From an uncultured Bacteroidota bacterium (GTDB taxonomy: Bacteria > Bacteroidota > Bacteroidia > Chitinophagales > Chitinophagaceae), in the NCBI GenBank assembly GCA_903906365.1, contig CAIVKC010000003.1, positions 1-46,462 on the forward strand: a stretch of DNA of 46,462 bases. Reading direction: 5' to 3'. Within the stretch, counting starts at the first letter, position 1, and every line of letters begins with the position of its first letter. Made by a program: the position numbers and the translations under genes. Shown piece by piece: positions 29,514-38,761 of this stretch. Under the pieces are notes generated by a model, which worked only from the letters and a program-made list of their open reading frames with translations, had not been told where the DNA came from and did not search any database.

Positions 29514-31652
29514 ATGAAAAAGACCTGCGTCATCCTGCTTCTGTTTGCACTTCATGCCCATGGGCAACCCTACCAGCCTACCTGGGAATCCCTGGATAAA
29601 AGACCGGTACCCCAATGGTACCGGGATGTCAAATTTGGAATTTTTATACACTGGGGGGTATATTCAGTGCCAGGGTATTGTCCCAAAGGAGGTTATGCGG
29701 AATGGTACCAGAATGGCCTGGTGAGCGGAGACACGGCCAGGATTGCTTACCACCATAAAAAATTTGGCAATAAAACCTATTACCAGCTGGCCGATGATTT
29801 TAAGGCGGAATTATTCAATCCGGACGAATGGGCCCGCGTCTTTGAAAAATCAGGGGCTAAATATATTGTACTCACTTCAAAACACCATGACGGTTTTGCC
29901 AACTGGCCGAGCAGGGAAACCTCCCGAAACTGGGGCTTCCCCTGGAATGCCGCCGAGACAGGTCCGCATAGGGATCTTTTAGGCGATCTGTTCCAGGCAG
30001 TTCGGAAAACCAGTGTGCATGCAGGCATGTACTATTCGCTCTATGAATGGTACAACCCCTTGTGGCTGACAGATAAGAAGCGTTATGTCCAGGAGCATGA
30101 ATGGCCCCAGATCAAGGACCTGATTAATAATTACAAACCCGATGTGTTTTGGACAGACGGAGACTGGGATGCCACCGATACGCTTTGGAAAAGCAGGGAA
30201 CTGCTGGCATGGATGTATAACGAAAGCCCGGTTAAAGATAAGGTGGTTACTTTCGACCGCTGGGGGAGCGGGGTACGTTTTCACCATGGCAGCGTCTATA
30301 CACCGGAGTATCAGCCGGATCTTGACTTTGAAGATCATTACTGGGAGGAGAGCCGTGGCATGGGTTATTCATATGGCTACAACAGAGAAGAAGATTCCTG
30401 GGACTACAATTCCGCGCAATCCCTGGTATTGCAGTTAATCGACAAAGTAAGCCGTGGCGGGAATTTCCTGCTCGATATCGGACCCGATGAACACGGAAAA
30501 ATCCCTCCCATCATGCAGGAGCGGCTCCTTCAGATCGGGGACTGGATGAAGATAAACGGGGAGGCTATTTACGGCACGACGCGCTGGAGGACACCCGCCC
30601 AGTGGAGTGAGGGCAACAGAAATTACAAGCCTAAGGACGGCGGCGGGGATATCCTGCTGAAACTGACTATTGATCCTGATCCGGGATACGCGGTGAAAGA
30701 GTGTTTTTTCACCTACCACCCAGGCACCAACAGCCTTTATGCCTTACTGCCCAAGTGGCCTTCAAATGGTCATTTTACCATTCACGACCTTTCTGTAAAT
30801 ACGGGCACTTCCATTGAATTGCTGGAATCTCACACGATGCTGAAATGGAAACAGTCGGGCAACGATCTTATCATTGAAATGCCTTCTTTTGATCCCAACA
30901 AGATAAAGGGGCAATATGCGTATGTACTTAAAATTTCCAACACCGGGGCATTTGCTGCCAATCCAAAAATACTGGTGAATTATCCCTCCCGGTCATCCTA
31001 TAAACCCCTGGTGGATATCCAGCAGGCTGATGACGCAAAGACCTATTATACCCTGGACGGATCAATGCCCGATGAACATGCGGCGCTGTACTCAAAACCT
31101 TTCCTGGTAAACTCGGCATCCCTCCTGTCAGTTCGCTCCTATAAATCAGGCGCACTTCCTTCCAGGATTATACAACAGCAACTGCGTACCTATGAATGGA
31201 AGCCGGCCATAAAGGCTGGGACTGTTTCTCCTGGTCTGCTGGTCACCAAATACCTGCTAGAATCTCCCCGTTCAGTGGATGAGCTGACAAAAGCCACACC
31301 TGCCAAAAAAGAGGTGAGCAAGGGCATTTCCGTACAGGACACCCTCCGTCAGGAAAATACGGGCCTCCTCTATGAGGGGTATATTAAAATCCCGGCTGAC
31401 GGCATTTACAACTTTTTTCTGACCTCCGATGACGGCAGCAGGTGCTGGATAGATTTGGATCCCATTATCGACAACGACGGACTGCACGGTGATGAAGAAA
31501 AATCCGAAAGGACCTTTCTTAAAAAAGGCATGCATTCCTTTAAGTTATCCTACATACAGGGAACCGGCGGAGCCATGATTTCCCTGAAATATGGTATTGG
31601 CGGGGAAGGCCGCGAAAAAATGGATATTCCCCTGTCATGGTTCTATCATTGA
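29514..31652 (+). CDS. Glycoside hydrolase family 29 alpha-L-fucosidase (with CHB_HEX_C-like and PA14-like C-terminal domains)
   Basis: A 712-residue secreted fucosidase with signal peptide MKKTCVILLLFALHAHGQ. The GH29 barrel shows WYRDVKFGIFIHWGVYSVPGY, YIVLTSKHHDGFANWPS and GMYYSLYEWYNP. The nucleophile Asp215 lies in KPDVFWTDGDWD. The barrel is followed by a beta domain, then a chitobiase C-terminal-like module (YYTLDGSMPDEHAALYSKPF) and a PA14-like module at the end (YNFFLTSDDGSRCWIDLDP). The two added modules suggest binding to a complex glycan. The frame opens at 29478, but the signal peptide places the start at 29514. It leads a tight run of hydrolase genes on the plus strand. Linkage preference cannot be read reliably. 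Confidence 0.94.
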   Translation: MKKTCVILLLFALHAHGQPYQPTWESLDKRPVPQWYRDVKFGIFIHWGVYSVPGYCPKGGYAEWYQNGLVSGDTARIAYHHKKFGNKTYYQLADDFKAELFNPDEWARVFEKSGAKYIVLTSKHHDGFANWPSRETSRNWGFPWNAAETGPHRDLLGDLFQAVRKTSVHAGMYYSLYEWYNPLWLTDKKRYVQEHEWPQIKDLINNYKPDVFWTDGDWDATDTLWKSRELLAWMYNESPVKDKVVTFDRWGSGVRFHHGSVYTPEYQPDLDFEDHYWEESRGMGYSYGYNREEDSWDYNSAQSLVLQLIDKVSRGGNFLLDIGPDEHGKIPPIMQERLLQIGDWMKINGEAIYGTTRWRTPAQWSEGNRNYKPKDGGGDILLKLTIDPDPGYAVKECFFTYHPGTNSLYALLPKWPSNGHFTIHDLSVNTGTSIELLESHTMLKWKQSGNDLIIEMPSFDPNKIKGQYAYVLKISNTGAFAANPKILVNYPSRSSYKPLVDIQQADDAKTYYTLDGSMPDEHAALYSKPFLVNSASLLSVRSYKSGALPSRIIQQQLRTYEWKPAIKAGTVSPGLLVTKYLLESPRSVDELTKATPAKKEVSKGISVQDTLRQENTGLLYEGYIKIPADGIYNFFLTSDDGSRCWIDLDPIIDNDGLHGDEEKSERTFLKKGMHSFKLSYIQGTGGAMISLKYGIGGEGREKMDIPLSWFYH

Positions 31653-31695
31653 ATGAAGGAAGACCCCATACATCTTACAAAATAAAATTTCTCCA

Positions 31696-33990
31696 ATGAG
31701 ACCGCTTATACTGCTTTTACTCACGGGTTTGTTCCATGGCGCCGCTTTTTCCCAGCAGACCATTCCTGTTATTCCCGCGCCCAATGAAATGACTGTTGCT
31801 GCCGGAAATTTCACCTTCACCCCCCAAACGCACATTGTCTGCAGCAAGGCCCTGGAAAATGCCATACACCCCCTGGTAACCAAATTCAAAACCGCTGCCG
31901 GTTATGATCTGATAAATGGCCCGGGAAAAAACCACCCGGCAGACGTACTGGTCCAGCTTGACAGCAGCATTGGTAATACGGAGGGCTATAGCCTGGAAGT
32001 GGGTGTAACCAGGATTTCCCTAAAGGCCAGGTCAGCTGCCGGAGCCTTTTACGGGGTCCAAACCCTGCTTCAGTTACTACCCGCTGCGATTGAAAAAAAG
32101 GAGCTCAGCAACAATGTGTTATGGACGCTTCCCTGCGTGAGCATCCACGACCAGCCCAGGTTTGGATACCGCGGGGTCATGCTGGATGTGGCCAGACATT
32201 ATATGCCGCTGGATTTTATCAGGAAACTCATTGACCTGCTTGCAATGCAGAAGATGAACAGGCTGCATTTGCACCTTACCGATTCCCAGGGTTGGAGATT
32301 TGAGAGCAAGAAATACCCCAATCTTATCAAAGTGGGGGCTTTTCGAAAAGGCACCCCGCTGAATACTACCTATGATTTTGCCAGCAGACCCGCTGACACG
32401 GTATATGGCGGTTATTATACCCAGTTGCAGCTCAGGGAACTGGTCCGCTATGCCCAGAAAAGGTATATAACCATCGTACCGGAACTGGAAATGCCTTCTC
32501 ATTCGCAGGCGGCGCTGGCGTCCTATCCGGATTTGGCGTGTCTGGATAGCAACGGTAAAAAATTTGCCTATCCGCAGGATATCCAAAATGAGTTTTGTAC
32601 AAAGGACGCAACCTTCACTTTCTTGGAAAACATACTCGTTGAAATCATGGATGTTTTTCCCAGCAGGTACATACATGTTGCCGGCGATGAAGCCTCCAAG
32701 CAAAATTGGAAGAAATGTATTTACTGCCAGCGCAGAATGAAGCAGGAAGGCCTTCAAAATGTGGAGGAACTGCAGAGTTATTTTATAAAACGGATTGAAC
32801 GATTTGTCAATTCCAGGGGACGACAGATTATTGGCTGGGATGAAATTCTCCAGGGCGGGCTTGCGCCCAATGCAGCTGTCATGAGCTGGACTGGCATTGA
32901 AGGGGGTATCAAGGCCGCCCACCTGCATCACCAGGTCATCATGACACCCGGAGCTTTTTGTTACCTTGACCACTACCAGTCCGATGCCCCGGGAGAACCT
33001 GTTGCTATCGGAGGATATTTGCCACTTTCCACCGTATACGGATATGATCCTGTTCCGGCCTCCCTGCCGGAAGGGGAAAAATCGTATATTCAGGGAACGC
33101 AGGGAAATTTATGGACGGAATACATACCGGGTCCTGCCAAAGCAGAATATATGATTTTCCCCCGGGCAGTTGCCCTGGCAGAAGTCGCCTGGACCCAGCC
33201 TGCCAAAAAGAAATTTGAGGACTTTATTGCAAGGCTGGACCAGTATTGCAAGCGACTGGATGCCTATCAAGTGAATTACAGCCGTCACCTTTTCGAAATA
33301 AAGCTGCTCACCGCAAGGGATCAGCAGGGCAGGATACTTGCCTCAGTGGAAGGGGTGGCACCGGGAAGGGAAGTGAGGTATACTTTGGACGGAACCACCC
33401 CTACAGCGAATGCTGATATCTTAAGGGGCAGTCTGGCCATTGACAATGACAAAACACTGAGTGTCGCGGTTCTGACTGAGGGGAAAGTGACCGATCAGAT
33501 CGCAAAGACCTTCCGACTGCATAAAGCGGTCGGCAGGAAAATACAATTGGCCACCCAACCCGATGCGCAGTACAGCCGGGGTGGAAGCCATGCCTTAGTG
33601 GACGGAATCCTGGGCAACAACGAACATTTTGAGGATGATCAATGGCTGGGATGGGAGGGAAAGACCTTTGAAGGCACCATTGATTTCGAAAGCCCTGCTT
33701 CAACAAGCTCCCTTCAGACCAGGTTCTTTCATAAGCCCACCAGTTGGTTATGGGCCCCTAAATCCGTTACCGTGCAGGTTTCTGATGACAACCTGAATTT
33801 CAGGACCGTGGCAAAGACGGAGATCTCCGCACCCGCCCCGGAAGGTCCCATGACGTTTTCCATTTCATGGACACCGGTAATGGCAAGGTATCTGAAGGTC
33901 ATTGTTGAGCCCGTGGGAATTATTCCTGCCGGTGCCATAGGGGCAGGTGACCTGGGATGGCTGTTTGTGGATGAGGTGGTCATTGAGTAA
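31696..33990 (+). CDS. Glycoside hydrolase family 20 beta-N-acetylhexosaminidase
   Basis: A 764-residue secreted hexosaminidase with a signal peptide (LILLLLTGLFHGAAFSQ). The N-terminal GH20b domain (IPVIPAPNEMTVAAGNF, AAGAFYGVQTLLQLL) is followed by the barrel (RGVMLDVARHYMPLDFIRKLID, NRLHLHLTDSQGWRFE). The catalytic Asp331-Glu332 pair lies in YIHVAGDEASKQNW, and EIAEVAW-like sequence appears later as AVALAEVAWTQP. A CHB_HEX_C-like module (VRYTLDGTTPTANADIL) and a discoidin/F5-8C-like C-terminal domain follow. It starts 43 bp after the fucosidase stop, so the two are probably one transcript. Role: removing terminal GlcNAc or GalNAc. Confidence 0.95.
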   Translation: MRPLILLLLTGLFHGAAFSQQTIPVIPAPNEMTVAAGNFTFTPQTHIVCSKALENAIHPLVTKFKTAAGYDLINGPGKNHPADVLVQLDSSIGNTEGYSLEVGVTRISLKARSAAGAFYGVQTLLQLLPAAIEKKELSNNVLWTLPCVSIHDQPRFGYRGVMLDVARHYMPLDFIRKLIDLLAMQKMNRLHLHLTDSQGWRFESKKYPNLIKVGAFRKGTPLNTTYDFASRPADTVYGGYYTQLQLRELVRYAQKRYITIVPELEMPSHSQAALASYPDLACLDSNGKKFAYPQDIQNEFCTKDATFTFLENILVEIMDVFPSRYIHVAGDEASKQNWKKCIYCQRRMKQEGLQNVEELQSYFIKRIERFVNSRGRQIIGWDEILQGGLAPNAAVMSWTGIEGGIKAAHLHHQVIMTPGAFCYLDHYQSDAPGEPVAIGGYLPLSTVYGYDPVPASLPEGEKSYIQGTQGNLWTEYIPGPAKAEYMIFPRAVALAEVAWTQPAKKKFEDFIARLDQYCKRLDAYQVNYSRHLFEIKLLTARDQQGRILASVEGVAPGREVRYTLDGTTPTANADILRGSLAIDNDKTLSVAVLTEGKVTDQIAKTFRLHKAVGRKIQLATQPDAQYSRGGSHALVDGILGNNEHFEDDQWLGWEGKTFEGTIDFESPASTSSLQTRFFHKPTSWLWAPKSVTVQVSDDNLNFRTVAKTEISAPAPEGPMTFSISWTPVMARYLKVIVEPVGIIPAGAIGAGDLGWLFVDEVVIE

Positions 33991-34103
33991 AATACATGCA
34001 TAGCAGGGAGGAGCATGCATGGCCGGAATCCGGAAAAAGCGCCGGGATGGGTTACTGACTGAGGAAGGCAGCGCTTAATTTCAGTCCGAAGTGATTTACT
34101 CCC

Positions 34104-34136
34104 TTTGAATGTACATAACAGGTATTTCGTATTTTG
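34104..34136 (+). promoter_or_regulatory. Candidate Bacteroidota-type promoter
   Basis: TTTG at 34104-34107, then 22 bp, then TATTTTG at 34130-34136, a partial match to TTTG / TAnnTTTG. It lies about 50 bp upstream of the start of the unclassified hydrolase. The spacing is slightly long and one base of the -7 box is missing, so the call is weak. Confidence 0.3.
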
Positions 34137-34188
34137 TATCCTCGATAGAGCGTTTTGGGGAGATTATCATTGTAAAATTAATAACTGC

Positions 34189-36411
34189 ATGATGCGTGAC
34201 GGCAAGGCGTTTTTGGGGAAGCTGCTTCCTGTTTTGATACTGTGTATTGGCATAACCTACCGGGGGCAGGCCCAGGAATCCGTGATTCCCGCCTGGGACC
34301 CTGCCATGGAGGTTGCCCCGGCCCAGGACTGGCTCATAACGCCGGTTTTAACCAGGGCGGGGGTTTATAAAACTGCCGACGGTGGAGATTGGATCCTTTT
34401 TAACGGCCTGGTCAAGCGGGCTTTTCATCTGTCACCCAATGTTGTTTGTACCGACTATAAGAACCTCATTACAGGTCAGCAGTTGCTGCGCGCTGTTAAA
34501 CCGGAAGCAAGGGTAGTCATCGACGGAAAGTCCTATAATGTGGGTGGCTTATACGGGCAGCGGGAAAATGCCTATTTCATGCCTTCCTGGCTGCCGGAAC
34601 TAAAAGCTGGACGGGAAGATTTTACCCTGAAAAACTATGCTGTGGGGGATATTGCCCCCTATATTAGGTGGAAGCCGATGGCAAGGGGTATCCCTCCTTC
34701 CTTACCTGCTGGCAAAATGCTCAGTTTTTACTACCAGTCGCCACTGGCTGCCTTAAGCGGTATTACCGTAACGGTTGTGTATGAAATTTATGACGGGATC
34801 CCATTAATCGTAAAATGGATCGCTATTGAAAACAAAAGCACCAGATCAATTACCATCAACCAGGCTGTGAATGAACAACTGGCTTTGGTGGAAGAAGAGA
34901 GCGCTGTGGTAGGCAGCCCGGAACAGATGAAAAAGCAGCATGGAATCTATGTGGAGACAAATTATGCCTTTAACAATGCCATGCGCTATGACATCAGTGA
35001 CCAGACCACCCATTGGAAAACAGATTCTGCCTACACCTCTCAGGTCAATTATAATTTTCAGACTCCCTGCCTGCTTGAAGTGTATCCTGAAAAGGTCACG
35101 GGGGTGGACCTCGCTCCGGGAGGCACCATGCGTTCGGTAAGAACCTGTGAACTGCTGATGGATTCCTATGACAGGGAAAGACGGGGCCTGGCCATCCGGA
35201 AAATGTACCGTTGCCTGGCTCCATGGACCTCTGAAAACCCGGTCTTTATGCACCTGGTAAGCAGCAATGATGAGCAGGTCATGCGGGCCGTTGATCAGTG
35301 CCGCCAGACGGGATATGAGGCACTTATTCTTAGTTTTGGAAGCCATTGTGATATGGAAGACACTTCCGCGGCCAATATCGCCCGCTGGAAAGGACTTTCA
35401 GATTATGCCCATCGCAGCGGCATCAAGATCGGGGGCTATTCCCTATTCAGTTCCAGGAGAATCAGTGACCAGGACGATGTGATAGATCCTGTCACCGGAA
35501 AGCCAGATGCCGCGGCCTTTTTCGGGAGTGCCCCCTGCCTGGGCAGCATCTGGGGTCTTGATTATCTGGAAAAATTGAAATTCTTCATTACCCGTGCCGG
35601 ATTTGATTTATTTGAAAATGACGGGCCTTATCCCGGGGATGTATGTGCCTCGACCAAACATCCGGGCCATAAGGGGCTGGATGATTCGCAATGGCGGCAG
35701 ATGGAATTGCAGAAAGGTTTTTATCACTGGTGCAGGGAAAATGGAATTTATGTCAACGCGCCGGACTGGTATTTCCTGGACGGCACCAATAAAATCGGAA
35801 TCGGTTACCGGGAAGTTAATTTTTCACTTCCCCGTGAAAACCAGAAGATGTTGAACCGACAGAACATTTATGATGGTCTATGGGAAAAGACACCTTCCAT
35901 GGCCTGGGGATTCGTGCCCCTGACCGTTTACCAGGGCGGTGGCCCGGAGGCTGTTTTAGAACCCCTTTCAGAACATGTAACGGATTACAGGCAGTTGATG
36001 GTGGAATATTATGGATCGGGGGTACAGGCCTGTTACAGGGGCCCCCGCCTCTTTGACAACGATATCAGCAAGGAGGCCGTGGTAGATGTTGTCAGCTGGT
36101 ATAAAAGATACAGGGACATTCTCAATTCTGATATCATTCACCTTCGGAGACCGGACGGCAGGGACTGGGATGGAATCATGCACGTAAATCCCCTGCTAAA
36201 GTCCAAAGCACTCCTCATGCTCTATAACCCCCTTAAAGAGGCCATTACCCGAACCATCCGGGTGCCGTTATATTATACCGGGTTATCAAAAAAAGTCAGG
36301 TTGCGTCAGGGTGAAGGAAAACCAGTGACCAAGACAGTTGACCGGAATTATGAAATTGAATTAACATTCCGCATCGAACCGGAAAGCTTCACCTGGTTTG
36401 AACTGGAATAA
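34189..36411 (+). CDS. Putative glycoside hydrolase, clan GH-D-like (alpha-galactosidase-like), unclassified
   Basis: A 740-residue secreted protein with a signal peptide (FLGKLLPVLILCIGITYRGQA). About 300 residues of N-terminal beta-sandwich are followed by a barrel from about 365 (EALILSFGSHCDMED) and a C-terminal beta domain (ALLMLYNPLKEAITRTIRVPL). The layout matches GH36/GH27 alpha-galactosidases. The GH36 nucleophile motif KWD is replaced by FDLFENDGPYPGD, where Asp478 is a nucleophile candidate, and NAPDWYFLDG holds another (Asp526). Close homologues in my memory are annotated only as hypothetical or alpha-galactosidase. The start is ATG 34189 or 34192, and the upstream extension to 34105 is not family-like. 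It overlaps no neighbour and is 10 bp from the next fucosidase, clearly in the same operon. Specificity unknown. Confidence 0.72.
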   Translation: MMRDGKAFLGKLLPVLILCIGITYRGQAQESVIPAWDPAMEVAPAQDWLITPVLTRAGVYKTADGGDWILFNGLVKRAFHLSPNVVCTDYKNLITGQQLLRAVKPEARVVIDGKSYNVGGLYGQRENAYFMPSWLPELKAGREDFTLKNYAVGDIAPYIRWKPMARGIPPSLPAGKMLSFYYQSPLAALSGITVTVVYEIYDGIPLIVKWIAIENKSTRSITINQAVNEQLALVEEESAVVGSPEQMKKQHGIYVETNYAFNNAMRYDISDQTTHWKTDSAYTSQVNYNFQTPCLLEVYPEKVTGVDLAPGGTMRSVRTCELLMDSYDRERRGLAIRKMYRCLAPWTSENPVFMHLVSSNDEQVMRAVDQCRQTGYEALILSFGSHCDMEDTSAANIARWKGLSDYAHRSGIKIGGYSLFSSRRISDQDDVIDPVTGKPDAAAFFGSAPCLGSIWGLDYLEKLKFFITRAGFDLFENDGPYPGDVCASTKHPGHKGLDDSQWRQMELQKGFYHWCRENGIYVNAPDWYFLDGTNKIGIGYREVNFSLPRENQKMLNRQNIYDGLWEKTPSMAWGFVPLTVYQGGGPEAVLEPLSEHVTDYRQLMVEYYGSGVQACYRGPRLFDNDISKEAVVDVVSWYKRYRDILNSDIIHLRRPDGRDWDGIMHVNPLLKSKALLMLYNPLKEAITRTIRVPLYYTGLSKKVRLRQGEGKPVTKTVDRNYEIELTFRIEPESFTWFELE

Positions 36412-36421
36412 ATACAACAAC

Positions 36422-37783
36422 ATGAAAAAAATATCAGTGCTCCTGTTTTTGGCCCCTGTTTTTTTTACAACCCTCATTGCACAGAAGATATTGCCATATG
36501 GCCCCGTGCCCTCTGTCAGGCAGATGAAGTGGCAGGAAATGGAATTTTATTTATTCATGCATTTTGGACCGAACACATTTACCGATTTGGAATGGGGGAA
36601 GGGAACCGAGCATGAAGAGGTCTTCCATCCAACGGCACTGGATTGCCGCCAGTGGTGCAGGATTGCCAAGGCAGCCGGTGCCAAAGGAATTATTATTACC
36701 GCCAAGCACCACGACGGTTTTTGCCTGTGGCCCACTAAATTCTCCAAGCATACCATTGCCCAGAGTAGCTGGAAAGACGGCAAGGGCGATGTATTGCAGG
36801 AACTCAAAGAGGCCTGTATGGAATACGGTTTAAAAATGGGGGTGTACTTATCTCCCTGGGACAGGAACCATCCTTCCTATGGCACCCCAGCCTATAATGA
36901 TGTATTCGTAAATATGATGCGGGAAATTACAGCCAGGTATGGTCCCTTTTTCGAATTCTGGTGGGACGGGGCCAACGGGGAAGGGCCTAACGGGAAAAAG
37001 CAGGTCTATGACTTTCCCCGGTTTGAAAAGGTGATGAGGGCCATTGCCCCCAATACGGTTGTATTCAGTGATATTGGCCCCGATATCCGGTGGGTGGGAA
37101 ATGAAAACGGAATAGCTGGGGATCCAAACTGGAATTTGCTGGATACAGCCGGATTCAGCCGGGGATCCGGCGGTCCTTCTGAAGATTCACTCAACCATGG
37201 CAATATAAATGGCCATAACTGGATTCCGGCTGAATGTGATGTAAGTATCAGGCCGGGATGGTTCTATCATTCCCAGGAGGACACCCTGGTTAAGAGTCCA
37301 GAAACATTATTTCAGCTGTACCTCAAATCGGTGGGCCGGGGATCTTCCCTGCTACTCAATGTCCCACCGGACAGGAGGGGTCTGATCAATGAACATGATT
37401 CCCTCGCCCTGGTCGGGTTTGCCAAACTCAGAAAGGAAAGCTTTTCAAAACCAGTGGTGTCAAAGAAATTTCCGATCAATGCCCAGGGTTCCTCCGAGGT
37501 TTATAAGGTTTCTGTGGGGTCACGCAGGAAAATCAACTGTATAGTGCTGAAAGAACCGGTTGAACTCGGACAGCGAATCGAAGCGTTTTCTGTGCAATTA
37601 ATCAGGGACGGCAAGACGGTCGGGGAGCTGAAGGGTTCCACCATAGGCCATAAACGGATACTGACCTTCCCGGAAGCCGCTGTAGATTCCTTTAACATTG
37701 TTATCCTGCAGCAGAAGACCAACGCCCTACTGAGGGAGGTGTCAGCCTACCTGATAAGCGGGGCCCTGTTGGAAAGGAATTAG
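36422..37783 (+). CDS. Glycoside hydrolase family 29 alpha-L-fucosidase (short form)
   Basis: A 453-residue secreted fucosidase with signal peptide MKKISVLLFLAPVFFTTLIAQ. The barrel shows FYLFMHFGPNTFTDLEWGKG, GIIITAKHHDGFCLWPT and GVYLSPWDRNHPSYG, with nucleophile Asp182 in FFEFWWDGANG. AECDVSIRPGWFYH is typical of the second group of GH29 (1,3/1,4 fucosidases). It lacks the extra modules of the fucosidase at 29514. A short beta domain follows the barrel. The start at 36422 is set by the signal peptide, 10 bp after the preceding stop, so translation is probably coupled. Two fucosidases of different type in one locus suggest two fucose linkages in the glycan. Confidence 0.93.
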   Translation: MKKISVLLFLAPVFFTTLIAQKILPYGPVPSVRQMKWQEMEFYLFMHFGPNTFTDLEWGKGTEHEEVFHPTALDCRQWCRIAKAAGAKGIIITAKHHDGFCLWPTKFSKHTIAQSSWKDGKGDVLQELKEACMEYGLKMGVYLSPWDRNHPSYGTPAYNDVFVNMMREITARYGPFFEFWWDGANGEGPNGKKQVYDFPRFEKVMRAIAPNTVVFSDIGPDIRWVGNENGIAGDPNWNLLDTAGFSRGSGGPSEDSLNHGNINGHNWIPAECDVSIRPGWFYHSQEDTLVKSPETLFQLYLKSVGRGSSLLLNVPPDRRGLINEHDSLALVGFAKLRKESFSKPVVSKKFPINAQGSSEVYKVSVGSRRKINCIVLKEPVELGQRIEAFSVQLIRDGKTVGELKGSTIGHKRILTFPEAAVDSFNIVILQQKTNALLREVSAYLISGALLERN

Positions 37784-37919
37784 GCCTGAAAATATGGTAA
37801 AACAGGGATTTTTTTCAGGTCATGTTAATTTATTGACCTTTTTGATATTTTTATGCCATCATTTCCCCCTGGCCCGGTAAAGGGCAAGCTCTTTTTATTT
37901 TTATAAATACTTATTATTT

Positions 37920-38693
37920 ATGAAAAAGCGAACCTTTTATGCAGCAAGTCTGAGTGGCTTATTCATCCTGTTTGGTCCCCGGCTGGCAGCCCAGACCCTT
38001 TACTGGGGTCTCAACGCCGGGATCAGCCTGCCCAGCATCAGCGGCGGCAACAATGAACTCAGTCAGGGATATACAACCCGCCTGGCTCCCAATTTCGGCA
38101 TACAGGCCGAAAGATCCATCTCTGAGAGGTTTTCCCTGCAGGCTGAGCTCAACTTTGCTGGACAGGGAGGTAAACGCAAGGGCATTCAGCCTATTACCGA
38201 TCTGCCTCCCCAGTTTTCCTCCTTCCTTCCTTCAGGCCAATACCTGTATGCGGATTTTAAAAATGTTTCGGAACTCAATTACCTGGAGCTGCCCATCCTT
38301 GCCAAGTGGTATTGGGGTCAGAGGTTCAGGGTCTACGCTGTCGGAGGGCCGTATGTCGGCTACCTGTTGAGTGCAAGACAGAAACTCAGCGGTTCCAGTG
38401 ACATTTATGCGGATAAGAACAGGGATCCCTTCACCATTGGCGGACAGCCATTGCCTTCCCAGTCATTTGACACCACCATAAATGTCATCAGTGATATCCA
38501 CCGATTCAATTTCGGCATTACAGCCGGGGCCGGGGTGGTTTATCCGGCCGGCAAAAAGGAACAATTATTTTTCAATGTCCGCTTTGAATACGGGCTGATA
38601 AATATTCAGAAGAATTCGGAAAACGGCAAGAACAATACGGGTAATGTCCTCTTAACGGTGGGATATGCCCGCAGATTTGGTCAAAACAAATAG
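37920..38693 (+). CDS. PorT-like outer-membrane beta-barrel protein
   Basis: A 257-residue outer-membrane protein with a signal peptide (MKKRTFYAASLSGLFILFGPRLAAQ). The eight-strand barrel pattern fits OMP_b-brl_2/PorT-like proteins: LYWGLNAGISLPSIS, GIQAERSISERFSLQAELNFAGQGGKRKG, NYLELPILAKWYWGQRFRVYAVGGPYVGYLL, and a closing VLLTVGYARRFGQ. The start ATG is at 37920. It comes 136 bp after the last hydrolase and may be a separate unit. No function can be assigned. A link to the glycan locus is possible but not shown. It is convergent with homoserine dehydrogenase, with a hairpin between. Confidence 0.88.
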   Translation: MKKRTFYAASLSGLFILFGPRLAAQTLYWGLNAGISLPSISGGNNELSQGYTTRLAPNFGIQAERSISERFSLQAELNFAGQGGKRKGIQPITDLPPQFSSFLPSGQYLYADFKNVSELNYLELPILAKWYWGQRFRVYAVGGPYVGYLLSARQKLSGSSDIYADKNRDPFTIGGQPLPSQSFDTTINVISDIHRFNFGITAGAGVVYPAGKKEQLFFNVRFEYGLINIQKNSENGKNNTGNVLLTVGYARRFGQNK

Positions 38694-38702
38694 CCGCAGG
38701 AT

Positions 38703-38731
38703 CCGGTCCTTTTAATGAGGCAAAGGACCGG
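38703..38731. terminator. Hairpin between convergent genes
   Basis: Ten-bp stem CCGGTCCTTT / AAAGGACCGG with a 9-nt loop, between the barrel protein (stop 38693) and homoserine dehydrogenase (stop 38762). No T-run follows on either strand, but the position fits a shared terminator. Confidence 0.45.
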
Positions 38732-38761
38732 TTGGAATTATGTCCGGTAAAAGGTGCCGTC

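Noticed and set aside
32119-32973. 284-codon minus-strand frame
   Set aside because: Long, but exactly opposite the GH20 barrel. Composition is that of a shadow frame, with no recognisable motif.
37786-37825. CCTGAAAA / TTTTCAGG inverted repeat after the last fucosidase
   Set aside because: Eight AT-rich pairs with a long loop and no T-run after it. Too weak to call as a terminator.
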